Origin: Bacteroidales bacterium
Lineage (GTDB): Bacteria; Bacteroidota; Bacteroidia; Bacteroidales; UBA932
Assembly (NCBI GenBank): GCA_022508605.1
Contig: JAFLUX010000010.1
Coordinates: 1-53,705 of the forward strand
Direction of reading: 5' to 3'
Length of the DNA: 53,705 bases
Shown here: piece after piece, positions 1 through 8,449 of the stretch
Numbering within the stretch: position 1 is the first letter of the stretch
Layout of the letters: every line of letters starts with the position of its first letter
Notes under the pieces: model-generated
Seen by the model: only the letters and a program-made list of their open reading frames with translations
Databases searched by the model: none
Told to the model about the DNA's origin: nothing
Program-made: the position numbers and the translations under genes

Positions 1-327
1 CTCATAGTCCGTGTAAGTTTTAAGGTTGATATAACAGATGATTGGTCAATGCCGCATCAGTGCAGTGCGCATCAGGGCGGCGTGAGGCAAACATCGTAAA
101 AATTCCCGGACGGGGCTTTAAGAATCGTAAATAATACAGGCTGAAACAAATGTTTTTACGATTCTTATATATAAGATTTTTTTGAAGGCCATGCAAATGC
201 GGGCACATGAATACGGGCAGCAAAATATCTTTATAGATTATTCCCTGCGTCCCCTTTCAAAAATAAGTATTAACGAAAAGCTTTTCGTGTCTACATTTTT
301 GCGTCTGGTACACAACAAAACTTTATC
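1..327. other. Intergenic region without an intact gene
   Basis: This AT-rich stretch contains no reading frame I can support. The one long frame on the minus strand (about 20-223) has no recognisable domain and a composition unlike the real genes here. The only clear structure is the 13-bp inverted repeat listed separately. Together with the HsdS remnant next to it, the stretch looks like a decayed accessory locus bordering the PAP2 gene. Confidence 0.5.
119..167. repeat. 13-bp perfect inverted repeat with 23-nt loop
   Basis: TAAGAATCGTAAA at 119-131 is exactly reverse-complementary to 155-167. The loop is 23 nt, and a T-rich tract follows at 177-183. It could be a plus-strand terminator, but the long loop and the offset of the T tract are not typical. 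Because a type I specificity-subunit remnant lies about 160 bp away, a decayed recombination (inversion) site is another reading. Confidence 0.55.
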
Positions 328-489
328 CTACACCTTTAGCGGATAATCACTCTTTATTTTGCGTTCGATTTTCGACAAAGCCGCAGCTATCTTCCTCTGC
401 TCCTCAATGGATGGGCAATAGATTTTTGCTTTCCCGTAGTCCTTGAAATAGATATGAGGAGACAGATTCCGGGAAAATAGCTTTATTTT
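328..489 (-). pseudogene. 3' remnant of a type I restriction-modification specificity subunit (HsdS)
   Basis: The minus strand encodes a short C-terminal fragment containing LSPHIYFKDYGKAKIYCPS followed by IEEQRKIAAALSKIERKI and a TAG at 330-328. Sequence seen: the 'PS-x-EEQ-x-KIA-x-x-LS-x-I' pattern. Family knowledge: this pattern closes the target-recognition domain of HsdS proteins, where an aromatic or hydrophobic patch precedes PSxEEQ and a coiled coil follows. Intact HsdS proteins are about 400 residues with two such domains; only about 50 residues survive here. There is no start codon, and the frame runs antisense into the PAP2 gene. I infer a truncated relic; no hsdM or hsdR is in the window. 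Confidence 0.7.
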
Positions 490-491
490 TG
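484..491 (+). promoter_or_regulatory. -7 promoter box (TATTTTTG) of the PAP2 gene
   Basis: The box matches the Bacteroidetes TAnnTTTG consensus and ends only 4 nt before the ATG at 496, so transcription should begin at or next to the start codon. No good -33 TTTG was found at the usual spacing. Confidence 0.5.
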
Positions 492-495
492 TACC

Positions 496-1374
496 ATGAG
501 AACTTTTTGCATGATTATTTTCGCGATGACTTCTGCCGCAATGGCCTCTGCCGCGACAACCGGAGTCCGGGATTTGAGCATCTACATTCCCGCCCCGGAG
601 TCTCAGATATCCTGCGGAAATTCAGAAGATTTCATAGAGTTACCTGTCATTGTCGTCGATTCAGAGTTTTTCACGGATGAGTCGGGCTTCATCGTGGATT
701 CGACGGACGCTGCCGAGAAATTCGCCTGGCGACAACTGGCCGTGCCCGCAATCCTGGTGACAGCCGGACAGTTCGGAACGTGGGAATCCCATGCCCGGAA
801 CGTTAACAATGCCGTGCGGAATCAGTTCGCACAGTGGAGGGGTGACCATTATTTCCATGCCGATGATTATGTCCAGTATCTGCCGTCCGTGTCCTACCTC
901 GGGCTTGGCGCTGCGGGCATCCCGGCGAGACACGGTTTCACGGAAAGAGCAATCGTTCTCGGCACCTCGTGGCTTACGATGGGCATCCTCGTCAATTCGG
1001 TCAAATATACGGTCCGAGAGAAACGGCCCGCTGCCTCGAGCCGCAATTCTTTCCCTTCCGGACATACTGCGACTGCTTTCATGGGGGCGGAGCTGGTCCG
1101 GCGCGAATACGGAACCGGCTACGGCATCGCCGCCTACTCCGTGGCTACGGGCATCGGTATCCTTCGGATCTGGAACGATAGCCACTGGCTCGGAGATGTT
1201 CTGGCCGGTGCCGGTATCGGCATCCTCAGTGCCCAGATCGGGTGGTGGCTCCTGCCCTGCGGCAGACGACTGTTCGGTGTGAAGGGAAAACAGCAGGGCC
1301 CTTCTTTCACCGTGGCACCATCGTATGATGCCTTCACCAGCACGGGAGGCCTGTCCCTCAACCTTGTCTGGTAG
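496..1374 (+). CDS. PAP2-superfamily phosphatase
   Basis: 292 residues with a probable N-terminal signal peptide (about residues 1-20). The three phosphatase motifs of the PAP2/haloperoxidase family are present: K170-x6-R177-P178, S188-G189-H190 (PSGH) and R224-x5-H230-x3-D234. In this family the two His residues and the Asp form the phospho-enzyme site that hydrolyses lipid phosphates such as phosphatidate, phosphatidylglycerophosphate or undecaprenyl pyrophosphate. The active site should face the periplasm. Several hydrophobic stretches near the motifs fit membrane helices. It is a single-gene unit, with its own promoter at 484 and a strong hairpin terminator at 1432-1463. The exact substrate cannot be told from the sequence; roles in lipid A or undecaprenyl phosphate recycling are possible. 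Confidence 0.9.
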   Translation: MRTFCMIIFAMTSAAMASAATTGVRDLSIYIPAPESQISCGNSEDFIELPVIVVDSEFFTDESGFIVDSTDAAEKFAWRQLAVPAILVTAGQFGTWESHARNVNNAVRNQFAQWRGDHYFHADDYVQYLPSVSYLGLGAAGIPARHGFTERAIVLGTSWLTMGILVNSVKYTVREKRPAASSRNSFPSGHTATAFMGAELVRREYGTGYGIAAYSVATGIGILRIWNDSHWLGDVLAGAGIGILSAQIGWWLLPCGRRLFGVKGKQQGPSFTVAPSYDAFTSTGGLSLNLVW

Positions 1375-1431
1375 TAAAAAGGCTACATTGAAGCCGGAAA
1401 GTATGAATTTTCGTTCGGAATGATTATCCAC

Positions 1432-1463
1432 AAAGCCCTGTATGTACTCCAATACAGGGCTTT
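1432..1463. terminator. Bidirectional hairpin terminator
   Basis: A 12-bp perfect stem (AAAGCCCTGTAT at 1432-1443 with its complement at 1452-1463) surrounds an 8-nt loop. The A/T ends of the stem provide a short U run in either direction. It lies between the converging PAP2 and phosphoesterase genes. The remaining 160 bp up to 1625 shows no gene I can support. Confidence 0.85.
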
Positions 1464-1624
1464 CTGTACTTCGTCGATAAAACCGGTTCTTCCGTCTGAT
1501 TCAAAAAAGCGATGGAATCCTGTTCGGCGAAAGAACGAACATTGACATCTTTGAGTGAATATGAGACGAAATCAGGGCACGGATGCCTGATGGTCGTACT
1601 TTTCCGGATTGGCGCGGCCCCTTG

Positions 1625-3262
1625 TCAGTCCTCAGGCTGCGAGGGGTCGAATGCCCTGGGACGGGTGAATGTCTTTTCATGCTTGAGGCGGCCGTCCGAT
1701 GCATAAATCTTTACCGTAACCGGAGCGGTGGCAGATGACGCCTTTGCGGTGTACATGTGGTTCGTGTTGTCCTTAGCCTTCTTGGAGCTGTGTTTGTACG
1801 GGTTCATCACGCGCGGAAGTTCGTAGGCGAAATTCTTGACGGGATCTTCGTAGCGCGTCTCCTCCGTTTTCAGCTTCTTTCCCTTTTCATACATCTCCAC
1901 ATAGTCGCCCGGCTCCCAGCCCCAGTAGTTCACAAAAACGTAATTGCGCCACTTCGGCTTGCTGTAGTCTATACGGGTGTCGGGGAAGAGTTTCTGCTGC
2001 TCCCTTATGCCCTCGTCCGTCTTGTACACCTTTCCCACCTCGTTCATATCATAGAAGCGGAAATACTTCTCCCCATAGAGGTAGGTTTCCAGGCGATATG
2101 AGGGCGCATCGTTTCCGTTGAACTCAGCCACCCAGAAGCCGGCATCGGAGCCCTCATTGCTGTACAGGGGCCAGTCTACAGGCGTGGTCCACATGATGCC
2201 GGAGGTCGCAGGAAGCGAACGCTGGTGCATACGGGGAAAATCGGCATGGTCGAGTATGTCGTTGCGGTGTATGTGTCCGGAGAACACGGTCACGCCCTGA
2301 GAGAACGGAGCGCAAAGCTCATATATGCGCCGGACCTGTTCGCGCGGCATAAGCAGGTTGTCCCTGCCGTTGCTGTATAATGCGGGAGCATGGGTGCAGA
2401 TGAATATGCGCGCATCCTCGTCCACAAGGGCGAGGTCGTTGCCCAGCCATTCGAACTGGGTTTCCGTGAGCATGTTCTTGTAGCTGCGGTCTCCCTTCAC
2501 TCCGGGGGCCGTCTTGCCCTTGCCTTCGACATTCACATAAATAAGGTTGTCCAGGAAAATCCAGTGGTCGCTCCCTATATTGACGGAATAGGCCCCGGGA
2601 CCCCAGCAGTCCCTGTTGCGCCAGCCGGCGCGGCGGTCAACATCCTCCCCCACTATCGAAGGGTCGTGGTCATGGTTGCCCATGACGGAATAGAAGGGAG
2701 TGGGATATCCTATGTCCTGCAGGAAGCGCAGGCCGTCCGATTCGTTGAAATCGAACTCTCCCCAATAGACATCATGGGTGGTGTCGCCCAGGTTGAAAGT
2801 ATACACCGGTCCCCTTGCAGAGGCTTTCTCAGTCTCCATGCGGACGGAAGGCAAGACAATTTCCCGGAAGCGGCGCAGGTCGTCCCTTTCCGGATCGTTC
2901 GACAGGTGCATATCGGTCATGAAAAGCACCGTGTAATTGCGCTGGTCCTGCCTTTCGAGCACGAAATCGTGGATTTCATCCTGCCCGGCAGGCAGATACA
3001 GGGCCTGCCAGAAACCGGGCCTCAGCCCGTCCATGCTTCTGGCGATATACCCGGACGGGGTTATCACGAACACCGTCCCTTCGCGTTTGTCCGAGTCGAT
3101 GCTGTAACGCCCGTCGGCGCCTGTCAGCACTATGTTTTTTCCGTCGGACACGGGTACGCCCCTAAGGGGATGTCCGTCGCAGATTACCCTTCCGTTGATG
3201 TTGCCTGCCTGTGCGAACATGCCGCAGGAGAGCAGGGCCAAGATTATTGCCGAACGCTTCAT
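1625..3262 (-). CDS. Calcineurin-like phosphoesterase with N- and C-terminal accessory domains
   Basis: 545 residues when started at the ATG at 3262, which places a clean signal peptide (MKRSAIILALLSCGMFAQAG) at the N-terminus; the frame is open further upstream but adds only charged residues. An N-terminal beta-sandwich-like segment (about 20-100) precedes a metallophosphoesterase core with DMHLSNDPE, GDTTHD, GNHDHD and GHIHRND, the metal-binding motifs of the calcineurin fold. A C-terminal domain of about 150 residues follows. This N-core-C arrangement is common in secreted Bacteroidetes phosphoesterases. It starts 10 nt after the symporter gene and is probably cotranscribed with it, suggesting that a phosphate-ester substrate is cleaved in the periplasm and the product imported. 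A decayed copy of its 3' end lies at 53352-53444. Confidence 0.88.
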   Translation of the reverse strand: MKRSAIILALLSCGMFAQAGNINGRVICDGHPLRGVPVSDGKNIVLTGADGRYSIDSDKREGTVFVITPSGYIARSMDGLRPGFWQALYLPAGQDEIHDFVLERQDQRNYTVLFMTDMHLSNDPERDDLRRFREIVLPSVRMETEKASARGPVYTFNLGDTTHDVYWGEFDFNESDGLRFLQDIGYPTPFYSVMGNHDHDPSIVGEDVDRRAGWRNRDCWGPGAYSVNIGSDHWIFLDNLIYVNVEGKGKTAPGVKGDRSYKNMLTETQFEWLGNDLALVDEDARIFICTHAPALYSNGRDNLLMPREQVRRIYELCAPFSQGVTVFSGHIHRNDILDHADFPRMHQRSLPATSGIMWTTPVDWPLYSNEGSDAGFWVAEFNGNDAPSYRLETYLYGEKYFRFYDMNEVGKVYKTDEGIREQQKLFPDTRIDYSKPKWRNYVFVNYWGWEPGDYVEMYEKGKKLKTEETRYEDPVKNFAYELPRVMNPYKHSSKKAKDNTNHMYTAKASSATAPVTVKIYASDGRLKHEKTFTRPRAFDPSQPED

Positions 3263-3272
3263 ATCGTTTGTT

Positions 3273-4874
3273 TTAAACAGTTTTGCTTTCACGCGGCCCC
3301 GACGGTTTTCCGAGGAGGCAGACAAGTGTTGAGACGAGGCCTCCTATGGGGCACCACCAGCTCCAGGCTATATAGCTTCTGCCGAAAAATTCTTTCTGGA
3401 ACATGAGAGGAATGATAATCAGGGCGCCCACGACAAGCGCGGCGATTACGCTGCGCCTGTTGCCCCGTTTCGTGAAGATAGCCGTGAGGAACACCCCTAT
3501 CATGCCGGCATAGGCAAAGCACATGATGCCGGTCGCGAAGTCGACGAGGTTGAGTCCGCTGCTCTGCTGCATTACGCAGGTCACTATGGCGAAGCCCGTG
3601 AGCATCATGCCCATCAGAGCGACCATCCAGCGGGATGACGTAATCTGCTCCTTGTCGCTTTTTACGGCCTTGCCCCTTTTCTCCCTGACAGGCAGATACA
3701 GGTCGGCGACGAAGCTCGAAGCCATGGAATTTATGGCGGAGTTGAAACTCGACAGGGCCGCAGCCAGCAGGCCGGTAATCATAAGTCCGCGCACTCCGGC
3801 AGGTATATGGTTCTTGATATACTGAGGGAACACGTCGCGGGCATCGGAGAAGAAAGCCGCGCTGAGGGCGCCGTCCGCGTAGGGGTCATGCATATACTTC
3901 ACGTATAGCAGCAAGCCTATGCAGAGGAACACGAGCACGACCGGAAGCGCGAGCAGCTGCGAAGCTATAAGCGAACTGCCTGCTTTCTTCACATCCTTGC
4001 AGGCGAGCTGCCGCTGTACGAATTCCTGGTCGGTGGTGTACTGGGCTATCTTGAAAAACGCCACGCCAATGAGTCCGCCTATGATTGTGTACGGCTTGCT
4101 GAAATCCAGGCTCGGGTCGAACATCTGCACTTTGCTTCCGGAGGTCCAGCCGTTGAGCGTGCCGTCAGCGGCCAGTCCGGGGGCCACTCCGGAGGCCGCG
4201 GGAGACTTGACCATGCCGCCGGAGGTGAGGGTGTGCCAGACCTCGCTGAAACTGAGTCCCCCCAGGTCGCAGGCAATCAGTACGAGTCCGACGACTCCGG
4301 TAAAAATCATCAGAAGGGTCTGGAACGTGTCTATATAAAGCAGTCCCTTGATACCTCCCATCATGGTGTAGAACGTGGACACTATGCCCAGGATGATGAT
4401 GCTCCACACCATAAACTGGAACTGTATGCTGCCGAAGGCTATCACGCTGATGGCTATGGCCGCTATGAAGAGCCGGCTTCCGCTGGTCAGCAGCTGTCCT
4501 ATCAGGAACATCACTGAGTTCGCCTGCTTGGAGCCCTCCCCGAAACGGTCGCCTATGAATCCGTAGATGGTAATCGTCCTGGCATTGTAGAGTTTGGGCA
4601 GTATCAGCGCCGCCACGAGGCATCCGCCGACTATGGAGCCGAGAAGATTGAGCACGTAGGTTAGGTTCGTGTTGAAGCCCAGCTCAGGAGAGCCGACGAA
4701 GGTGCCCGCGCTTATGGTGGTGCCGGTGGCCGCGATGGCGACTATCCATCCGGGCATGGAGCGCCCCGCAACGAAATAATCTTCAATATTCTTGTTTCTG
4801 TGGGAAAAGAGGTAGCCTATTGTGACGAGTGCCGCCAGAAACAGGGCTACAATCAGCCAGTCTATAAGTGTCAT
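3273..4874 (-). CDS. Sodium:solute symporter (SSS family)
   Basis: 533 residues from the ATG at 4874; a longer frame adds 11 residues, but the shorter start puts the first hydrophobic helix (IDWLIVALFLAALVTIGYLF) at the N-terminus. About 13 membrane helices are visible. Features typical of the SSS/LeuT-fold family are the IEDYFVAGRSMPGWIVAIA segment after helix 1, the GTFVGSPELGF segment in helix 2, and a later ALSSFNSAINSMASSF segment. Members couple sodium to uptake of sugars, sialic acids, amino acids or vitamins; many Bacteroidetes copies are linked to carbohydrate use. It precedes the phosphoesterase by 10 nt and is divergent from a sulfatase, so a sugar or modified sugar is a reasonable but unproven substrate. 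Confidence 0.9.
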   Translation of the reverse strand: MTLIDWLIVALFLAALVTIGYLFSHRNKNIEDYFVAGRSMPGWIVAIAATGTTISAGTFVGSPELGFNTNLTYVLNLLGSIVGGCLVAALILPKLYNARTITIYGFIGDRFGEGSKQANSVMFLIGQLLTSGSRLFIAAIAISVIAFGSIQFQFMVWSIIILGIVSTFYTMMGGIKGLLYIDTFQTLLMIFTGVVGLVLIACDLGGLSFSEVWHTLTSGGMVKSPAASGVAPGLAADGTLNGWTSGSKVQMFDPSLDFSKPYTIIGGLIGVAFFKIAQYTTDQEFVQRQLACKDVKKAGSSLIASQLLALPVVLVFLCIGLLLYVKYMHDPYADGALSAAFFSDARDVFPQYIKNHIPAGVRGLMITGLLAAALSSFNSAINSMASSFVADLYLPVREKRGKAVKSDKEQITSSRWMVALMGMMLTGFAIVTCVMQQSSGLNLVDFATGIMCFAYAGMIGVFLTAIFTKRGNRRSVIAALVVGALIIIPLMFQKEFFGRSYIAWSWWCPIGGLVSTLVCLLGKPSGPRESKTV

Positions 4875-4894
4875 TAGCGTGTAGGTTTGTTCAG

Positions 4895-4902
4895 CAAAAG
4901 TA
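4895..4902 (-). promoter_or_regulatory. -7 promoter box of the symporter-phosphoesterase unit
   Basis: On the minus strand this reads TACTTTTG, matching TAnnTTTG, and ends 20 nt before the ATG at 4874. It shares the 73-bp gap with the oppositely directed sulfatase promoter. Confidence 0.5.
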
Positions 4903-4934
4903 CGCAATTATTCACAGAAAACACAATTATTTGC

Positions 4935-4942
4935 TAACTTTG
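4935..4942 (+). promoter_or_regulatory. -7 promoter box of the sulfatase gene
   Basis: TAACTTTG followed by C matches the Bacteroidetes consensus. It ends 5 nt before the ATG at 4948, so the transcript is expected to be nearly leaderless. Confidence 0.55.
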
Positions 4943-4947
4943 CTCCC

Positions 4948-6489
4948 ATGAAAACCAATAGACTCATGATTGCCGCCGCAGCGGCAGCCGCCTGCGGATG
5001 CGCAGGAACGGAGAAGGCCCCGGAAAAGCCCAATATCATATTCCTGATGTTCGATGATCTCGGCTACGGAGATCTCGGCTGCTACGGCCAGGACAAGATA
5101 GAGACACCGAATATAGATGCGCTCGCAAGTCACGGAATCATATTCACGGACATGTACACGGCGGCCCCCCTGTCGGCCCCGTCGCGCTGCTGTCTCGTCA
5201 CGGGACGCCACATGGGGCACAGCCAGATACGCAACAACGAGGAGCACTTCGTCCCCTCGGACGACAGGGGCTGGAACGCCCTTTTCCTCGACGACTCGGA
5301 GGAGGGCCAGCTGCCCATGCTCGCAGGCACCCCGACCATAGGCACGATGATGCAGGAAGCCGGATACAAGACGGCCATGGTCGGAAAATGGGGGCTCGGC
5401 TTCCCCGGCAGCGAATCCACTCCCAATTCCATGGGATTCGACTATTTCTACGGATTCAACTGCCAGGCCCTGGCGCACTCCTACTACCCCGCTCACCTTT
5501 GGGAAAACGACACCAAGATAGCCACCGGCAATGAGGCTGTCATGCAGGGCGAGCCGCTGCCGGAGGGGCTCGACCCCCTCGACCCGGCAAGCTACGACCG
5601 CTACGGAGGCAAGTACTACAGCTGCGACCTCATGTACGACAAGCTCGAAAAGTTCATAACGGACAACGCCGGCTCGCCGTTCTTCGCCATGTGGACGACT
5701 ACCGTTCCCCACAGCGCGGTACAGGCCCCGAAAGACGAGGTGATGTACTATGTGGACAAGATCGGCGACGAGACTCCGTGCACCGACGGAGGCATGTACC
5801 TGCCCAACAGATATCCCCTCGCCACATACGCCGCCATGGTCACCCACATCGACACCCAGGTGGGCCGACTCGTGGACAAGCTCAAGGAACTCGGAGTGTG
5901 GGACAACACGATTTTCATAGTGACATCCGACAACGGCCCCGCACACAACGGAAACTCTCCCATGGAGTATTTCCAGAGCGGCGGGCCTTTCAGCTGCGCC
6001 GCAGGATGGGGCAAAAGCTCGCTGCACGAGGGCGGGATAAGGATGCCGTTCGTGGTCAGCTGGGGCGAGCGTCTCAAGCCGTCCAAATGCAGTCATATCT
6101 CATATTTCGCCGACATCATGCCCACATTCGCCGAACTCGCCGGAGTGCAGGCACCTGAAAACGACGGCATCTCATTCGCTCCCATACTCGCCGGCAATCC
6201 CCGCAGCCAGCAGGAGCACGAATTTCTCTATTGGGAGTTCCCCGGCGCGAAGGGATGGGTCGCGGTGCGCATCGGAGAGTGGAAAGGACTGCTTCAGAAA
6301 GCGAACAAGGGCAACCAGGACATGGAGCTGTACAACATAGTGAACGACCCGCGTGAAACTGACAACGTGGCCTCCGAACATCCCGAAATAGTGGAGCGGA
6401 TGTGGGAGATAGTGCGCAGCAGCCACGAAGAACCGGTGTACCGGATTCCGAAATTCAACACACGGATAAATTTCCCGGAAGCCGACTGA
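4948..6489 (+). CDS. Serine-type sulfatase, probable lipoprotein
   Basis: 513 residues. The N-terminus has a hydrophobic stretch ending in Cys16 (AAAAAC), so it may be lipid-anchored. The sulfatase fold is shown by NIIFLMFDDLGYGDLG (metal ligands D36 and D37), the activation motif S76-A-P-S-R-x4-TG, and TSDNGPAHNGN further on. Family knowledge: the first residue of this motif is turned into formylglycine, which attacks the sulfate ester; here it is Ser, so a radical SAM anaerobic maturase (anSME) made elsewhere in the genome is needed. It is divergent from the symporter operon, which suggests shared control for use of a sulfated glycan. The released sulfate could feed the cys genes at 44352-47292, but that link is speculative. 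Confidence 0.92.
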   Translation: MKTNRLMIAAAAAAACGCAGTEKAPEKPNIIFLMFDDLGYGDLGCYGQDKIETPNIDALASHGIIFTDMYTAAPLSAPSRCCLVTGRHMGHSQIRNNEEHFVPSDDRGWNALFLDDSEEGQLPMLAGTPTIGTMMQEAGYKTAMVGKWGLGFPGSESTPNSMGFDYFYGFNCQALAHSYYPAHLWENDTKIATGNEAVMQGEPLPEGLDPLDPASYDRYGGKYYSCDLMYDKLEKFITDNAGSPFFAMWTTTVPHSAVQAPKDEVMYYVDKIGDETPCTDGGMYLPNRYPLATYAAMVTHIDTQVGRLVDKLKELGVWDNTIFIVTSDNGPAHNGNSPMEYFQSGGPFSCAAGWGKSSLHEGGIRMPFVVSWGERLKPSKCSHISYFADIMPTFAELAGVQAPENDGISFAPILAGNPRSQQEHEFLYWEFPGAKGWVAVRIGEWKGLLQKANKGNQDMELYNIVNDPRETDNVASEHPEIVERMWEIVRSSHEEPVYRIPKFNTRINFPEAD

Positions 6490-6513
6490 AATTGAGCGGT
6501 TCCGCTGCTATTC

Positions 6514-8448
6514 CTACGGCCGGGTCTGACGCAGAATGCGAAGGACCCGGTCTGCTGTTTCGGACTTGCTGCGGACCTCCGCGGACAGGGCGGCCATAAA
6601 TTCGCCTCCGGGGCTTTCGTTCCCGCCTGCCGGAGCGATGCTGCAAGCCAGTTCCGAGTCTTTGCGGGCATCTGCGCCAATCAGCGTTCCAAGGGTCTCC
6701 ACCGCATGTTTCCAGGACTCTATCACACGGGCAGCATCGTCGAAGGTGTCGAGCGGACCGGCGTGTTGAAGCACCCAGTTCAATTCATAGCCGCGGTAAT
6801 TCTCCGCCATGGTACGGAACCCTGCGGCAAGACAGGAAAGGGTGTCGTATTTTCCGCTCTCTATTCCGGACATCAGGGCCTCTACCTCGCTCTCCGGAGC
6901 GATGAGTCCTCCCAAATCCAGCCATTCACCCCGTCCGGCCCACGTATCCGCACGCAGCAAGGCCCGCATGCCCGCCTCGTCGCGGAAAGACGGATGCCCA
7001 TTTTCATCGCACAGCCGGGAGACAATCACGTCCCCGAAGTATCTGTCTACGGCCATTTTGTAGTAGTCCAGCCCTTTTTCAAGAGAGGAGCGGACGATTT
7101 CCATGCCATTCCACGAATACACTCCTGACTCTCCCCCGGAATCGCGCAGGGCCTCGAGCGTCTTAATGCCTTTCAGTATGTTGCCCACAGTATAAGGGCT
7201 CAGGACAGCGCTGTTTACATGGTCGAAAAAGACAGGGCCGCTGCGGGCGTCGCGGGCGGGCCATTTTATCGCATCGCGCCTTGTGCCTGCGTTTTTCAGT
7301 ACGACTCCCGGTATGAGCACGGAGCGTCCGCCCTCCCCTATGAGGTAGGAAAACGGCAGCCCGGAGCTGTCCGGATGTCCGTAATGCCGTCCGGAAACGA
7401 TGGAAAAGGCCCCTACGCGGGCGGGCCACAGGATATATGAATCGGAGCATGTCTTCGTCCCACGCTCCATGGTACCCCAGTGCAAGGGTCCGAGCCTGTA
7501 CATATGGTTGCTCTGGTTGGAGCCGGAGCCTGCGTTCATGAACGAAAACATCCCTGCGATAAGCAGGGTGCTTTTGTGGTGGGTGACGGTGAAAGGTCCC
7601 GCGAATACGGAGCACGCCTCGCCCTGCTCTCCATGGAAATTGCTGAAAAAGAGCGAATCGCAGGCCGAAAAGCCACGGCCTATGCGGCAGGCCTGCCCGA
7701 CAAAACAACGCGTCAAGGTGGCCCCGTCACTGATTTCGGAGCCTCCGGAGATGATGAAATCACGGCAGATTACCCCGCGCCCGATGAAGACAGGAGACTC
7801 CGGCTTGCCGGCGAGAGTGCCGTTGCAAAGCAGGGACGCACCGTCCATGCGGACGCCGTCCCCCGCCCTTACGTCCAGAATATCACCGCAATCCGTTATA
7901 CGGCAGTCCCGTCCTATGCTGCCCCTTCCGGAGCGAAGTTCTGCGGCATGCCGGCATGCCAATTCATCGAGTTTCTTCCTGAGGGCCGGCCTGTGGCGGT
8001 ACAGCACGGCAATATACGCCTGATGCGAAGACATAGCATCGCAAATCCTTACGCTGCAAGTTCCGCTTTCATCGAGTACGGACACTTCCACTCCGTTTCC
8101 GAAGCTACCGGGGCCGGACATGGCTATCAGCCCCACCCCGTCGATGAGGGTGCCGTCGCCTATGTCATAGCAGGCTATATGGCGGCGGACATTCCGTATC
8201 AGGCATCCGTGCCCTATGTTCACATCGTGGAAAGACGCATCGTACAGTCCGCAGGGCTGCACCATGCCGCCTTCCAGGGTAAAGCTGCCGTCCAAAGCGC
8301 CTATGCGCACCTTGCCGCTGAAATTGCAGCGCCTGACACGGGAGGGGTCGAAGCCATCGGAGACTTCCACATCGTCCCATGATGCCGCGGTGCTGCCCCC
8401 GGCGACAAGGGCCGAGATTTCATCGGCGCTCAGTTTCCGGCACAGCAT
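6514..8448 (-). CDS. DUF4954 family protein (left-handed beta-helix)
   Basis: 644 residues from the ATG at 8448, one base after the glmS stop; a start at 8475 would lie inside glmS and is less likely. The N-terminal 350 residues are rich in short Gly- and Ile/Val-spaced repeats (for example IGHGCLIRNV, IGDGTLIDGVGLI, FIGRGVICRDFIISGGSEI) that suggest a left-handed beta-helix as in hexapeptide acyl- and nucleotidyltransferases. The C-terminal third is alpha-helical. Family knowledge: DUF4954 proteins are widespread in Bacteroidetes and have no assigned function. Its position as last gene of an operon with glmS hints at amino-sugar or nucleotide-sugar metabolism, which is inference. Confidence 0.8.
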   Translation of the reverse strand: MLCRKLSADEISALVAGGSTAASWDDVEVSDGFDPSRVRRCNFSGKVRIGALDGSFTLEGGMVQPCGLYDASFHDVNIGHGCLIRNVRRHIACYDIGDGTLIDGVGLIAMSGPGSFGNGVEVSVLDESGTCSVRICDAMSSHQAYIAVLYRHRPALRKKLDELACRHAAELRSGRGSIGRDCRITDCGDILDVRAGDGVRMDGASLLCNGTLAGKPESPVFIGRGVICRDFIISGGSEISDGATLTRCFVGQACRIGRGFSACDSLFFSNFHGEQGEACSVFAGPFTVTHHKSTLLIAGMFSFMNAGSGSNQSNHMYRLGPLHWGTMERGTKTCSDSYILWPARVGAFSIVSGRHYGHPDSSGLPFSYLIGEGGRSVLIPGVVLKNAGTRRDAIKWPARDARSGPVFFDHVNSAVLSPYTVGNILKGIKTLEALRDSGGESGVYSWNGMEIVRSSLEKGLDYYKMAVDRYFGDVIVSRLCDENGHPSFRDEAGMRALLRADTWAGRGEWLDLGGLIAPESEVEALMSGIESGKYDTLSCLAAGFRTMAENYRGYELNWVLQHAGPLDTFDDAARVIESWKHAVETLGTLIGADARKDSELACSIAPAGGNESPGGEFMAALSAEVRSKSETADRVLRILRQTRP

Positions 8449-8449
8449 A

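Noticed and set aside
1464..1624. A possible coding remnant on the minus strand (a short segment reading GFIDEVQKAL)
   Set aside because: The segment is too short, is broken by stops and frame changes on both sides, and overlaps the terminator region; resemblance to an ATPase motif is likely chance.
1625..1700. Type IX secretion C-terminal signal on the phosphoesterase (IYASDGRLKHEK resembles IYDxxGRL)
   Set aside because: The same position in related phosphoesterases belongs to their own C-terminal domain, and the protein lacks the rest of the type A sorting domain.
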